NCBI RefSeq assembly: GCF_021869535.1
Contig: NW_026262734.1
Location: 110,829,088-110,893,087 of the forward strand
Origin: Mytilus californianus
Taxonomy: Eukaryota > Mollusca > Bivalvia > Mytilida > Mytilidae
DNA length: 64,000 bases
Reading direction: 5' to 3'
Positions 1-10,622 of the stretch are shown in pieces (position 1 is the stretch's first letter; every line of letters begins with the position of its first letter). Under the pieces are notes generated by a model. The model had not been told where the DNA came from and ran no database searches. It worked only from the letters and a program-made list of their open reading frames with translations. The translations under genes were made by a program, and so were the position numbers.

Positions 1-572
1 ACTTCTGCTTTCAAATAAACAGACATCAAGTTAAAAAAATCGCACAATAAAAAGTTTGTTTTCCTTGCAGCGGTTTTATTATTTTTTTATAAATATAATT
101 ATCATTGTTTTAAAGTTCAGCTAGAGGTATTTTACAATAAAGAATTTAATACAGTACATTTCATCTTGTAAGTTTTACCGGTGCTTCACTGTTAATAAAG
201 TGGTCATTTATTAGCAATAAATTGTTCAACGCCGCTTATTTATATTACGCATAATTGCAAGCTGAATTTGCAACACACACTTAACTACTGACTGTTTATT
301 GCTTAATGTTCAGTGGCAAATATGTCATGCGTATTAAGAAAAAAAAACATTGCAGTTTATTAGTTTTGTACAGTTTAAATCCTAGTTTATTAAGGGAATT
401 ATATTGTACTAATATTGACCGATTATGCCTTAATGTATTTATAATGTATGAGGGTAATGCATGACCTGCTTCATGCAGAATTGGTTTCTGTGCGTGTAAA
501 AGGGAAACCTTAGGGTTTGTTTTGTCGTTCATTAACCTCATATTGACACTTTTGGGGAAATCGGACAAGTTT

Positions 573-590
573 GGGGGGGGGGGGGGGGGG
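573..590. repeat. Poly(G) run, 18 bases
   Basis: Eighteen consecutive G on the + strand. It is a homopolymer tract prone to slippage and to sequencing error, in otherwise AT-rich non-coding sequence. The surrounding 1-780 shows no gene I can support. Confidence 0.9.
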
Positions 591-779
591 ATGGACACGT
601 TTCTGAGTATTACATGTATACCAGCTTTGATAAGTGTTTTTTTATGACAATACATTTTTATTTCTTGGTACTATAAACAACAAAATCATTTTTTTTGTAA
701 AAATATTTCCGTTTTCCATTTAAACTGTATACCTTACAACAACATAATTTGCATTTACCTGTGAATATTATTATTTGTG

Positions 780-1087
780 GGCGTTTTGTCCAAGGTTATT
801 GTTGTTTTTCTGAAATTGTTTAACATCTCTCAGCGGTATACTACTGCTGCCTATATTTATTCACCCTTTATTTTATTGATTTAATATTTACATTGTATCA
901 TAGATCAAACGCATTCGTTCATGTATATTTACTGGTGTAAATATGACTTTTGATTGAGTTAAGCCATTTCAATTGATATTTTATAGTGGTCTTACTATGT
1001 TGTGATGTTGCACTATTGTTTCAGATAAGGGTGAAGGTTGGTACTTATTAAACGTTTAAACCCGCTGCAACTGTCCTAAGTCAGAAA
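780..1087 (+). repeat. Dispersed mussel repeat fragment
   Basis: This stretch is clearly similar to 38,490-38,790 (and its duplicate at 41,646-41,946). Both read through a 'cagcgg(c/t)ata' segment, a 'gtttcagataagggtgaag' segment and a 'cgtttaaacccgc' segment, ending in 'cctaagtcag'. It abuts the RT fragment that follows. It has no coding potential. In the later copies the same sequence leads into the GTTGTCTCATTGG retroposon, so it probably belongs to a longer non-autonomous element. Confidence 0.6.
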
Positions 1088-2640
1088 GCTCCTTACAAAC
1101 ATAGATTAATTTCGTCTTCAAACCATTGTTCCACTACTAAATTATCTATTGTACTTACTAGTACACATGGTACAATAAAAAACCTGGTAATACATTGTTC
1201 AAATACGGCCTTTGAAAATAGTGGAATTAATTACTTTTGGAGTGTCAAAAATTCGGTAGAAGTACTTGATAAATTGCATGGTTATATTGGTGATTTCAAA
1301 TCTGTTCACAGTTTTGATTTTTCTACCCACTATACCACTTTGCCCCATAATCTTATAAAGAAAAAATTCACACACCTGATTAAATGGGCATTTAAAGCTG
1401 ACTATGCGGTATGGTCTTTGCTCATTGTTTAAGGCCGTACGGTGACCGATAGTTGTTAATTTCTGTGTCATTTGGTCTCTTGTGGAGAGTTGTCTCATTG
1501 GCAATCATACCACATCTTCTGTTTTATATTTAAAAAGTCGGAACGCCAATATATATGTTCAAACTCTTTTAGGTCATTTTTAAGTAACAACAAACAAAAA
1601 AACTATGTCAATTGTGCCTGCTTTGATAATATAACTGCCCTTGAATTTTTACTAGATAACATGTTTGTTCGCTATGGAGATTCTGTATCGGCAGGTTATC
1701 GGAATTCGTATTGGGACTAACTGTGCACAACTAAATGCGGACATGTTTCTGTATTGTTATGGGTTACGATTTAATTTATGACTAAAATTAGCAAAGACCC
1801 ATCGAAACAACATCTGATTCAAAAATTTAATAACACTTTTAGATATTCAGTATGTACACTAAAGAGATTTATCCTGCCGAACTGACTTTATATAAAGCTA
1901 ATACTAACAATGAACACTGCCCTTTCCTGGATCTTGATATCTATATCTTCAATGGAAAGCTTAATACCAAAATTTATGATAAAAGAGATGATTTTTCATT
2001 TCCTATTGTTAATTATACATCTCAACTTGTTCGATTCGCTCGTGTTTGTAACAATGTATTTGATTTCAACGAAGACATCTCTGTATTACTGAAAAAAATA
2101 TTACACCAGGGTTTTCGATATCACAAACTAGTCAAAGCATTTACTAAATTTTATCATCGGTACAAGGACATCATTCGTATATATAAATCAACATGCAGAC
2201 ATCTTATACGTTCAGGTATTTCACATCCAATATTTCATGGTAATTTTCTAAACAAAGCACAAACATGTCGGGATTCACTTCAAAAGCTAATTAAACCTTT
2301 AAACACACTTATTTGGAAAGGATATAGTTACGATACTGTTGTCAGGTCATTAAGGATTGCAGATTTTGGTATTAATATTGATTCACTCATAGGGCTTTGC
2401 ATCGGAAATAAACAAATTTATTCTAAAACCAGTTGTTAGCATAACCAAGGTTATGTTCTTTTCATATATTTTATGATGGTATAATACTAAACCCCTAACG
2501 GGAGGGATTGTGCTTGATTTTCATATGATGAAGACATAATCTTTCAATCAGTTTAATTGAGGTCTGGAGCTTGCATGTCAGTTACTACTAGTAGACCTTT
2601 GGTAATTTATGTATCATTGTCATTTTGCTTCGTTTCTGTT
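1088..2640 (+). pseudogene. Penelope-like (PLE-like) reverse transcriptase, decayed copy 1
   Basis: A conceptual read-through gives an RT with FDFST-type and FLDLD blocks and a C-terminal KIYDKRDDF...QLVRFARVCNNV region. It is closely related to the copy at 28.8-30.7 kb. The frame is broken. A retroposon is inserted at 1,397-1,527. About 36 bp containing the catalytic YLDD motif is missing near 1,846, and about 50 bp is missing near 2,017. The longest intact piece is 1,852-2,439 (195 aa). The 3' untranslated part (2,440-2,640) matches the 3' parts of the other copies. No GIY-YIG endonuclease was seen. Assignment to Penelope-like elements rests on the RT motif style; another non-LTR group is possible. 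The copy cannot encode active RT. Confidence 0.75.
1397..1527 (+). mobile_element. GTTGTCTCATTGG retroposon inserted in RT copy 1
   Basis: A 131-bp insert interrupts the RT frame. It is flanked by direct repeats ATTTAAA at 1,390-1,396 and 1,528-1,534. The uninterrupted RT copy at 29.05 kb supplies the empty site. The insert carries the GGAGAGTTGTCTCATTGGCA box followed by 'accacatcttct' and a T/A-rich 3' end, shared with copies at 3.2, 32.2, 38.9, 42.1, 53.4, 56.1, 59.0 and 59.5 kb. The target duplication and a poly(A)-ended relative at 56.1 kb suggest a SINE-like retroposon. Confidence 0.75.
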
Positions 2641-2659
2641 ATTATCTATTCTGACATCG

Positions 2660-3310
2660 GACTTCTTTTAAACTGAAACATTCCGCTATTGTGTTATTGT
2701 TCTAGTATAATTTTTGTATTCTGGTATTTCATATTTGCTAATGCTTTGCCTATATGCCCTTTTGTGTTTCTTTTATACATATGACGTGGCTCTTGTTTTA
2801 GAAGAAATACACAATAAGCATATAGACAAGCGGCAAGAAGGAAAGGTGAACTGCTATTTTACATTTTGCAAAGGATATGCCTAAAGAACTAAAGACTATA
2901 ATATTTTCATACTTTGAACGACAAAATTATTTCATATCTCTACCTGTGTGACGTTTACATTCTGACGTCAAACGCACGATTCTACGTTAGAGTCAATGTT
3001 GGTCTAGCCATTTGGTCCTAGTACTTAAAGACTTTTAGTCGTTTATGGGTGGATTTGGCATACATAGATAAAATTCAAAAATGGAAAAGCGATGGGTGAG
3101 GTTGTTAGGTTTGATATATGCCTTTTTGTGCTTCTTTGTTATATATTTGTTTGTTTGTGTTGTGATTTTTGAGGCCCTTTATAGCTTGTTGTTCGGTGTG
3201 AGCCTAGGCTCCGTGTTGATAACCGTACTTTGACCTATAATGGTTTACTTTTACAAATTGTTACATGGATGGAGAGTTGTCTCATTGGCACTCATACCAC
3301 ATCTTCTTAT
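2660..3310 (+). repeat. Dispersed repeat block ending in GTTGTCTCATTGG retroposon
   Basis: 2,660-2,810 matches the unit of the tandem array at 10.6-11.0 kb (reading 'tgtgttattg', then 'gctaatg', then 'tgcctttttgtg'). 3,170-3,310 is a copy of the GTTGTCTCATTGG retroposon, with the 'gccctttatagcttg' head also found at 38.9 and 42.1 kb. There is no gene. Beyond it, 3,310-3,950 is AT-rich with 'gatgagtcgaaa' repeats and nothing I can assign. Confidence 0.6.
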
Positions 3311-3949
3311 ATCTAAGCAATTATTTCCATATACAAATCATGTTATGCTCGCTTAATGCACTAATTTGGCATACATATTGAAAACCATATTCATTAATAA
3401 TAATATGTACTAAGTTTCAAGTTGATTTCCCCAGATGCTATTACATTACTATGATCAGTAAACCGGTAAATAATTAAATAATTCAAACATTAATTTTGAA
3501 TATGAAGTTAAGTCTGGTTATCTCGAACTCGGTTGACTCGACATTTTGGATGAGTCGAAACTTTCCCGTGGGTTCGAACTTAATATAAATATATGTAGTT
3601 CAACTCTTGATAAGACAAAATTGGATGAGTCGAAATTTCGGTTTCCTCAAACCGAATTTACCGTCCCAAGATAAACAAAAGGTTATAAATTGCATTATTT
3701 ATCTCAGACTATACACATATGTCAAACATGACCTCGGACTTGAAATGGATTGAAGAGTTCTACTGATAATACACGTGTTTTCAAGTTTAAAGCCACTTAC
3801 CACTGAATTGATTTATGACTTTCTTTTTCAACATATGTTTACCTGTATGTGGATTCTTTAGAACTGTTGTTTAATTTTCAATAACGATCTTTTTCTGAAA
3901 TTAGATCAAAACTTTTTTTTCAACCTTGTATTTCACCATTTCACATGTG

Positions 3950-4270
3950 AAATTGTAAAAATCGTCTTAAAGAAATAGTCCAAACTGCTTTTCAACATAC
4001 AAATGGTAGCATACGCTATAAATGTATTACTTTGGGATACCCTACGCCATATTTTGTTAATAGTGAACAAACAGGTAAAATATGCCACACAGAGGAACAA
4101 GTGATCAGTATGCTGGAGTTTCTTGTTGACAGCATATTTGTTGCATTTGGAGGTAGACTGTTTCTACAAATTGTCGGCATTCCTATGCCGACCTGTTCTT
4201 ATTTTCATATGTTTCGGAGTTCCTTCAGAAACTTGTTAAAAACAAGATGATTAAAGAAGCCAGATCATTT
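3950..4270 (+). pseudogene. RT fragment, left part, interrupted by DIRS element
   Basis: The translation contains SMLEFLVDSIFVAFGG followed by VGIP, the RT block that precedes the catalytic region in the same broad family as the copies at 1.1 and 28.8 kb but from a different subfamily. Reading stops at the DIRS left end near 4,271. The next part of the same RT, with RYID and then VLSI, appears at 10,508 just beyond the DIRS right end. This was therefore an old, already damaged RT fragment used as the landing site. Confidence 0.65.
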
Positions 4271-4544
4271 AATTGTACAATTAAATGAGACTTACCTTAA
4301 GTCGAAATTTGATTGTAATTTTGTTGAACCTATTTATGCTGAGAGTTAACATGAGATGCGCACGCAGATCGTAGAGGTCATTTTTCAGAGAATGTAACAG
4401 AGCACATAAGCACATGATACACCAAAAGAAAACTGGGTGGGAATACGAGTGATAAGGAGGGCATGTTAACTCTCAGCATAAATAGGTTCAACAAAATTAC
4501 AATCAAATTTCGACTTAAGGTAAGTCTCATTTAATTGTACAATT
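4271..4544. repeat. Perfect 83-bp inverted repeat (DIRS internal complementary region)
   Basis: The arm at 4,271-4,353 is the exact reverse complement of about 4,462-4,544, with a 108-bp spacer containing the gcgcacgcagatcgtagagg tract. The arm includes a 'gaacctatttatgctgagag' block, a variant of the terminal block at 10.48 kb. The right arm runs directly into a second version of the terminal block (4,545-4,577). The layout fits DIRS terminal and internal complementary sequences, though the exact borders between ITR and internal region are inferred. Confidence 0.85.
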
Positions 4545-4802
4545 TTATTGAACCTATATGCTGAGAGTACCATGAGATTTCAGAGATATGTGATCTGTTA
4601 CTCATGTTCACTGTAATTTAATACAGCCTCATCAATCATGATTTATTTTCAGGCTTTAAAAACAAGATGTTGTATCAACTTTGTATTCTATCAAAGTACA
4701 AAAGTAAAGTAAATCAAACATACATTGACATATGCACATGTTATGTTAAACTTTAAAATGTCATTGATTGTAAATCTAACATATGTATTATCATTATTCA
4801 TG

Positions 4803-5792
4803 TTATACATGAGACTTATCAGAATTTGATAAGATATGACTTCTCAAAACCTTCACACTATAATTATCATTATAATTTTGTTTAGATACAGGTTTATCAT
4901 AAAATTTTCTGAATGTTGATTCGTTTGACCAACCTGCCGCTTTTAAAATAGTATCTACTGAAGTAGCACACCGTAGTGCTGCAGATGTACTTGCTGATCT
5001 AGTACTATGTGGTTTGTATATAGTTATGTCTACACCAGACGTTTGCAAAACAATCTTAACCCAACGTCCAAGACTGTCTTTAGACACATGAGAATATGGT
5101 TTTATACAGCTCAAGTTTAATTTTTGGGTTTTCCGAAAACATGATGTTCTAACTGACTACTCTTTTAGAACAGTTACAATACACAGACTTTTATCCTCAA
5201 TAAAAGCTGGCAACTCTATTGGTTGTAAATGCCTCCCTGGCTTTGAACATTTTAATAAATTTCTCACATCTATATATATGTTACTATCTGTAACAGTTAT
5301 ATCATCTAAATCTAAGCCATGAATGGTTTGTAACCTTTGACCTGTTAACAATAATAGCAGTGTAACTAGCTTATATGATAAAACACGTAAAGATAACATA
5401 TAAACTGGTGTTAATGTCTTCAAATATTTAAGCACGACTTCAACATCCCAGGTTCTTTGATATCTGGGTAATGATGGCTTAAGATTGAATATGCCTTTTA
5501 GAAAGCGCTTCACCAATGGCCATTGCCTAACAGTTTTCTCTTGAATTACAGACATAAATGAAGATAACATACTTCTGGCAGTATTAATAGCACTGTAACC
5601 TAAACCTATTTTATATAACGAAGTTACAAATTCTAAAACATTTAACTCAGTGGCTTTAAATGAATTAATTTTTCGTTCACTGCAAAATAACAACCATCTT
5701 TTGAAATATGTCCAATATTGTTGTCGAGTAGCTGGTTTCCAAGATGCAATAATGATTTCGGAAGATTCTTTTGATAATCCATAATTTTGCAA
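4803..5792 (-). pseudogene. DIRS tyrosine recombinase (one in-frame stop)
   Basis: The product would be a tyrosine recombinase of about 330 aa that inserts the DIRS double-stranded circular cDNA. The first part (5,792-5,157) has a core-binding N-terminal domain (ASWKPATRQQYWTYFKRW) and the first catalytic arginine region (LTGQRLQTIHGLD). The second part (5,114-4,803) has the HxxR box in KPHSTRSASTS and the C-terminal GWSNESTFRKFYDKP with the nucleophile tyrosine. A TAG codon at 5,157-5,159 separates them, but the frame is unchanged across it. Catalytic residues therefore appear intact and the copy is broken by a single nonsense codon. The 5' end overlaps the pol frame by about 150 bp, a known DIRS arrangement. 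Confidence 0.88.
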
Positions 5793-7752
5793 GATTTCCC
5801 CGATATCCTGAAAACTGCTAATCGTAATTTCACTAAATGATGCTCTTTTGTTGGATTCTGGGGTTGATAAAGAAGATTTTTTCTACTGTTTATTATAAAT
5901 GACTGTGCCACAATCCGATGAAGTATTTGTGGAAACCAGTTCTGAGTGTTCCACAATGGTGCCACTAATGTCATGTCCGCTTGATCCTGGTCCACCTTTT
6001 GCAATATCTGCCCTATCAGACTGAAAGGTGAAAAACAATAACAATTAATGATACTCCATTTTACAGAAAAAGCATCTACTTCTTCAGCATATTTATCAGG
6101 AAAGTAAGAGAAATAACGTGGTAATTGATGATTAAATTTTGATGCAAACAAATCTACATCATGTGGTCAAAAAAAAAAATCAATAATATTAAAAACATCA
6201 TCATGCAATTTCCACTCAATATCCACATTTATTGATCTCGATAGTCTATCTGCTTCTATATTAGCAACTCCTGGCAAATGACAAGCAGTAACCCAAATTT
6301 TCCTTTGTATACACCAAATCCACAATTCCTTTGTCAAATTATTTAACTTTACAATGCGGCCACCCATTTTATTAATATAATTCACTGCGACCATGTTATC
6401 TAGATACACTTTTACATGAATGTTGTTTCTTGACGAACAAAACCAAATTAATGCTAAAAATGCTGCCTTAAGCTCTAGAAAATTAATATGGTTTTTCTGT
6501 TCTTCATATGACCAAAACCCTTTGGTTTCGAACAATGTATCTTGCACAACTGCACCCCAACCAGTGTTTGAACTATCAGTGTTAAGAATAAACTTCGGAT
6601 CTATTAAAGTCATTGGTTTGAAACTACTATTTATATTATTAACCCACCAATTTAAATCTGAAATATTTCCATCTGACAAAGACATTTTTGCATCAAAATT
6701 TCCATAATTTTGTTTTAATAATATATCTTTTGTAATTTCTAAAGATTTTATATATAATGGTGCATACTGTACACCTGGTTCCGTTGCTTCTAATTTTCCA
6801 ATAACTTGTGCAAACTCTCTTATTGTAATCTCTTCTTTGAGAATTAACCGACTACATAATTTAATTATATTGTCTGCCTTTTCTTCTGTTACTCTAATAC
6901 ACATTGTTATTGAATTAATCACAAAACCCAAAAACACAATAATTTGAGTAGGTTGAAGTACAGATTTATCAGGATGTATGGTAAAACCAAGATGATCTAA
7001 TAATTGTACTGTGTCAATTATATTACTTTGACATCCAGAAAAGGTCTTGCTCACAAGTAAACTATCATCAATATATGGTGTGCTGCAATGTCCTTTACTT
7101 CTCAGTTTTGAAAAAACAACTTTTAAAATTTTTGTGAAAATTCGCGGTGCTGTTGTTAATCCATTTGGCAAACAAGTGTATTCATACAAAACCTCATTCC
7201 AATAAAATCTAAGATATTTCCTATCTTTTTCATTGATGCTAACAGAATAATATGCATCTTTTAAATCAACAGAACCAAACCAGCAATTTTGTGTAATGTT
7301 TGTTATTGCTGTTTTAAAAGTTTCCATTTTAAAGTGTATTTGTTCAATATCAAGATTTAACTGTTTTAAATTTAAAATTACTCGATAAGTGCCATCTTTC
7401 TTGGGTCTCACAAAAATATTTGAAACATACTGATCCTTAATTGGAGTAACAGGTTGAATAATTGTTTTTGAAATAAACTTATCTATTTCTTTTTGTACAT
7501 ATTCATTTTCTTCACTGCTGAATACAAGTGGGTATGGCTTTATAAGCTGTGTAGGAATGTTTTCAAATTCTAACTGATAACCTTTAATAATATTTAAGAT
7601 CCAATAGTCAGATGTTAATTCCTTCCATCGATGAAAAAACTTTGAAATTTTCCCCCCAATAAAATTATTAGGAATATTTTGAAGTTTTATAGCAGTTAAG
7701 TCAATCAAGTGATCATTTGTACTTACATCACTATCAGAAATAACATGATCTA
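5642..7752 (-). pseudogene. DIRS pol: reverse transcriptase-RNase H (one in-frame stop)
   Basis: The main open part (7,708-6,167, 513 codons) holds RT with the first catalytic aspartate in SVDLKDAYYS (about residue 148), the YIDD motif (about 212-215) and FLGFVIN (about 259-265). RNase H follows with LNTDSS (D about 377), FLELKAA (E about 412), VYLDNM (D about 437) and IEADRLSR (D about 487). TGA at 6,167-6,169, next to a run of 11 A on the + strand, ends it. The same frame continues to 5,642 with the DLFASKFN and VDAFSVKW blocks typical of DIRS pol C-termini. The frame is open upstream of 7,708 and overlaps the gag 3' end in a different frame. Catalytic residues are all visible. Confidence 0.92.
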
Positions 7753-8339
7753 CTTTTTGTCTTTGTTTTTCTTCTTGTTGAATGTCTTGCTGCGGTCTAA
7801 AAAACCATCATCATCATATTTCCTTATTCTTTTGATTGGTTTTCCTCCATCAATGTGGCGTTTTCTTTTCCCAAATTTATGAGGAAATCCACGCCCTCCA
7901 TGGCCATGATGGCTACGTCCCCTGTTAGAAGACTGATATGAGTTCTTGGGATTATCCTTCCCAACTTTTTTACACACACTATGCTCCGCATCTAGCTCTT
8001 TGATTTTTTCTTTAATATCGTCCCCAAACAGCATGTCAGTGACTGGTGTGGTATCATCACACAGACCTTTATACTGGGGTTGAATGTCCCCCTTAATGAA
8101 ACTCCTTCGTCTGAAGGTTATTTCGCTATAACAAGCTTGAAATAGCTGGTACGTATCTCTGCACGTAACTGCATATGCTTGCAGTTCCTCTCTAGACATT
8201 CCTTCTTTCTTTGAAGATTTATCCACAAACATATCCATCATATACATCAATGGGCAAGCTGTTTTAGACAAGAGATTCTGTAAACGTTGTAATTTTACAT
8301 CCACATCTTTATTCCGTGGTGTCATTTGTTTCCAAATAC

Positions 8340-8616
8340 CTACAAGTATAATATAAATTTAGTATATATACACTAAAAAGTTTATAGTGTGTATATTATT
8401 ATTACATGCAAAGGATTTTTACGCAATATTTATACATTTACACATTTCGCATAATCATGATAATTATTGCGAGTTTTTAATCATATTTATAATACTATAT
8501 TATTTATTACCATGTAAATTATGGTTTGTATTATAAAAAATTGATTTGCAGATACACTTGATTTTTCACAAGATAAAATTTTTATCAAAATGCAATTTAA
8601 TTGCATAAATCCTCAC
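8340..8616 (-). other. Putative spliceosomal intron within DIRS gag
   Basis: On the minus strand the donor reads ATAG|GTGAGG (intron begins at 8,616) and the acceptor reads CTTGTAG|GTATTT (intron ends at 8,340). The segment is 277 bp, very AT-rich and full of stops. Removing it leaves gag in frame, in phase 1, with a Gly codon made from both sides. DIRS-type elements with introns have been reported as far as I recall. Splicing is not shown by the sequence. Confidence 0.65.
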
Positions 8617-8825
8617 CTATGTTGACTCGTGGGACTTTTAGACTGCTCACATTAGCAGGCTTATCATATTTCTTTGTGAGATTTTTGTATTTTTCTTCAT
8701 TGACTCGTGTCCTCAGTCCCTGGTTCATGTATGAGGCTAAACCAGAATTAATTTTTGGACCTGTCTTTTCATCTGAACTAATGAAGTCTTCCAATTTTTT
8801 ATGGAAATATTCTTTATAAAGCACA

Positions 8826-9617
8826 AAAATGTCAGTATTCACCTCTGAAACTAACAAAACCTTTAAATAGACTTATTAAGAAGGGATATAGTTACGATAC
8901 TGTTGTCAGGTCATTAAAGATTGCATATTTTGGCGTTGATATTGATTCACTTATAGGGTCTTTGCATCTGCACTAAACACATTTATTTAAAAACCAGTTG
9001 TTGGCATGACACGGGTTATGTTCTTCTCATATATGTTATGATGGTATGATACTAAACCCCTAACGGGAAGGATTGTGCCTGATATTCATATGATGAAGAC
9101 ATAATCTTTCAATCAGTTTAATTGAAGTCTGGAGCTGGCATGTCAGTTAACTGCTAGTAGTCTGTTGTTATTTATGTATTATTGTCATTTTGTTTATTTT
9201 CTTTGGTTACATCTTCTGACATCAGACTCGGACTTCTCTTGAACTGAATTTTAATGTGCGTATTGTTATGCGTTTACTTTTCTACATTGGCTAGAGGTAT
9301 AGGGGGAGGGTTGAGATCTCATAAACATGTTTAACCCCGCCGCATTTTTGCGCCTGTCCCAAGTCAGGAGCCTCTAGCCTTTGTTAGTCTTGTATTATTT
9401 TTAATTTTAGTTTCTTGTGTACAATTTGGAGTTTAGTATGGCGTTCATTATCACTGAACTAGTATATATATTTGTTTAGGGGCCAGCTGAAGGACGCCTC
9501 CGGGTGCGGGAATTTCTCGCTGCATTGAAGACCTGTTGGTGGCCTTCTGCTGTTGTCTGTTCTGTGGTCGGGTTGTTGTCTCTTTGACACATTCCCCATT
9601 TCCATTCTCAATTTTAT
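8826..9617 (+). mobile_element. 5'-truncated PLE-like 3' fragment inserted in DIRS gag
   Basis: This matches the 3' end of the copy at 28.8-30.7 kb: the last coding codons (AYFGVDIDSLIGSL type), the 3' UTR with 'taacgggaaggattgtgcc', and the GGGGCCAGCTGAAGGACGCC tail module. It ends at the same terminal 'ccattctcaattttat'. The start is uncertain by about 20 bp because 19 bases at the junction fit both gag and element. No clear target duplication was found. The opposite orientation to gag breaks the gag frame. Confidence 0.85.
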
Positions 9618-10494
9618 TTCATGGATTCCAAGACATTTTCATTTTCTGCCTTTTCAATATCATTATCTACTTCATTCTCAAAACATGCTTCATCATCGCT
9701 ATCGTAACTTTCGTCACTAGAAATATCTGAATATAATTCAGACTGTGCAGATATGTTTTTAGTTTGGTTATTGTTCATATCATTATCAAACAAACTGTCC
9801 AGTTGCGATTGGTAATCATCCTTTGTGGGTTTATTTTTCACGACCTTTCTTGGTCCGGCCATTGTTGCCGATTGTCTAGGATTCACCTTTGTGGAACTTT
9901 GTGTAGTATCAGTTCTTGAATTCTGATTTTTCATCAAAGTTTGGATATGCAATTGATTTTGCAGTAGCATATTGTAGATATCCGGTGTGACTACTTCCGG
10001 AGTGTGAGTGACAGGAGCATTGCTCATGGCTCCTCCTCCTACATTAATGTTTTCAATGCTTGCTTGAAACCCACTAATATTGTTATCATAACCTGGCGAA
10101 ATAAGTTGCCTGTGGTCATTCATAATGCTAAAAATATTGTCACTTTTTGAACTAGTCTTGGCCGTGCCAGAAAGTTCCGATACCGAGTCAATGCTCGAAT
10201 GTTCAGCCATGTCATTAACAAATGTATGCTGACAACGTGACAAATTATCCATCACAAGCTACATCGTTAAAATATTAATCCATCCAAAAACTATATCAAA
10301 TCGTAAAGTTTGTATTCCAAATGTCACAAATATATTAATTTCCAGTTAAAAACAATTAAGATATCCATTATTTTCAAATAAACATAAGAGGGATAAATTC
10401 CATGACTTGACCTCATAAGACCAAATACGCTAGTGACCTCTACGATCTGCGTGCGCATCTCATGGTACTCTCAGCATATAGGTTCAATAAAATT

Positions 10495-10595
10495 TCAAAT
10501 GCAGATACATTGATGGTGTTCTCTCCATTAAAAATCAAAACTTTGATTGGACTCATTAATATATCCCTAATATTACTTTAACTATTTAGTTCTTT
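10495..10595 (+). pseudogene. RT fragment, right part, continuing from 4,270
   Basis: The translation reads RYIDGVLSIKNQNFDWTH, the RT catalytic region (YIDD type, here with D to G at the second aspartate). It follows directly on the fragment that stops at 4,270. Together they mark the DIRS insertion site. Confidence 0.6.
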
Positions 10596-10622
10596 TTTGG
10601 TGATATCCATGACCATTTGACG

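Larger units (their letters stand above)
7750..10255 (-). pseudogene. DIRS gag-like protein, interrupted by an insertion and an intron
   Basis: The N-terminal part (10,255-9,618, about 212 aa, starting MMDNLSRCQHTF) is acidic and low in recognisable motifs. A middle part (about 8,825-8,617) holds KTGPKINSGLASYMNQGLRT, the conserved-looking block of DIRS gag proteins. The C-terminal part (8,339-7,750) holds QNLLSKTACPLMYMM and a basic, Gly/His-rich tail (GRSHHGHGGRGF) that may bind RNA. Two things split it: a PLE-like 3' fragment in opposite orientation (8,826-9,617), and a 277-bp segment with GT-AG ends. The insertion should inactivate this gag. The function is inferred from position and resemblance. 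Confidence 0.75.
4271..10494 (-). mobile_element. DIRS-type tyrosine-recombinase retrotransposon
   Basis: On the minus strand the element reads gag (10,255-7,750), RT-RNase H pol (ending 5,642) and tyrosine recombinase (5,792-4,803). Instead of LTRs it has inverted terminal sequence. A tract containing CATGAGATGCGCACGCAGAT at the left end (from 4,351) recurs inverted at 10,440-10,463, and the terminal 'tgaacctatatgctgagag' block is present at both ends. An internal complementary region (4,271-4,544) lies at the 3' end, as DIRS replication through a circular intermediate is thought to require. There is no obvious target duplication, as expected for recombinase-mediated insertion. About 0.8 kb of the length is a later PLE-like insertion. 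The element appears non-autonomous now because of stops in pol and recombinase. Confidence 0.9.

Noticed and set aside
3500..3670. 'gatgagtcgaaa' and 'ctcgaactcggttgactcg' words resembling pogo/Tigger ends, with similar words at 11,880-11,945
   Set aside because: No matching inverted end, target TA duplication or transposase could be placed.
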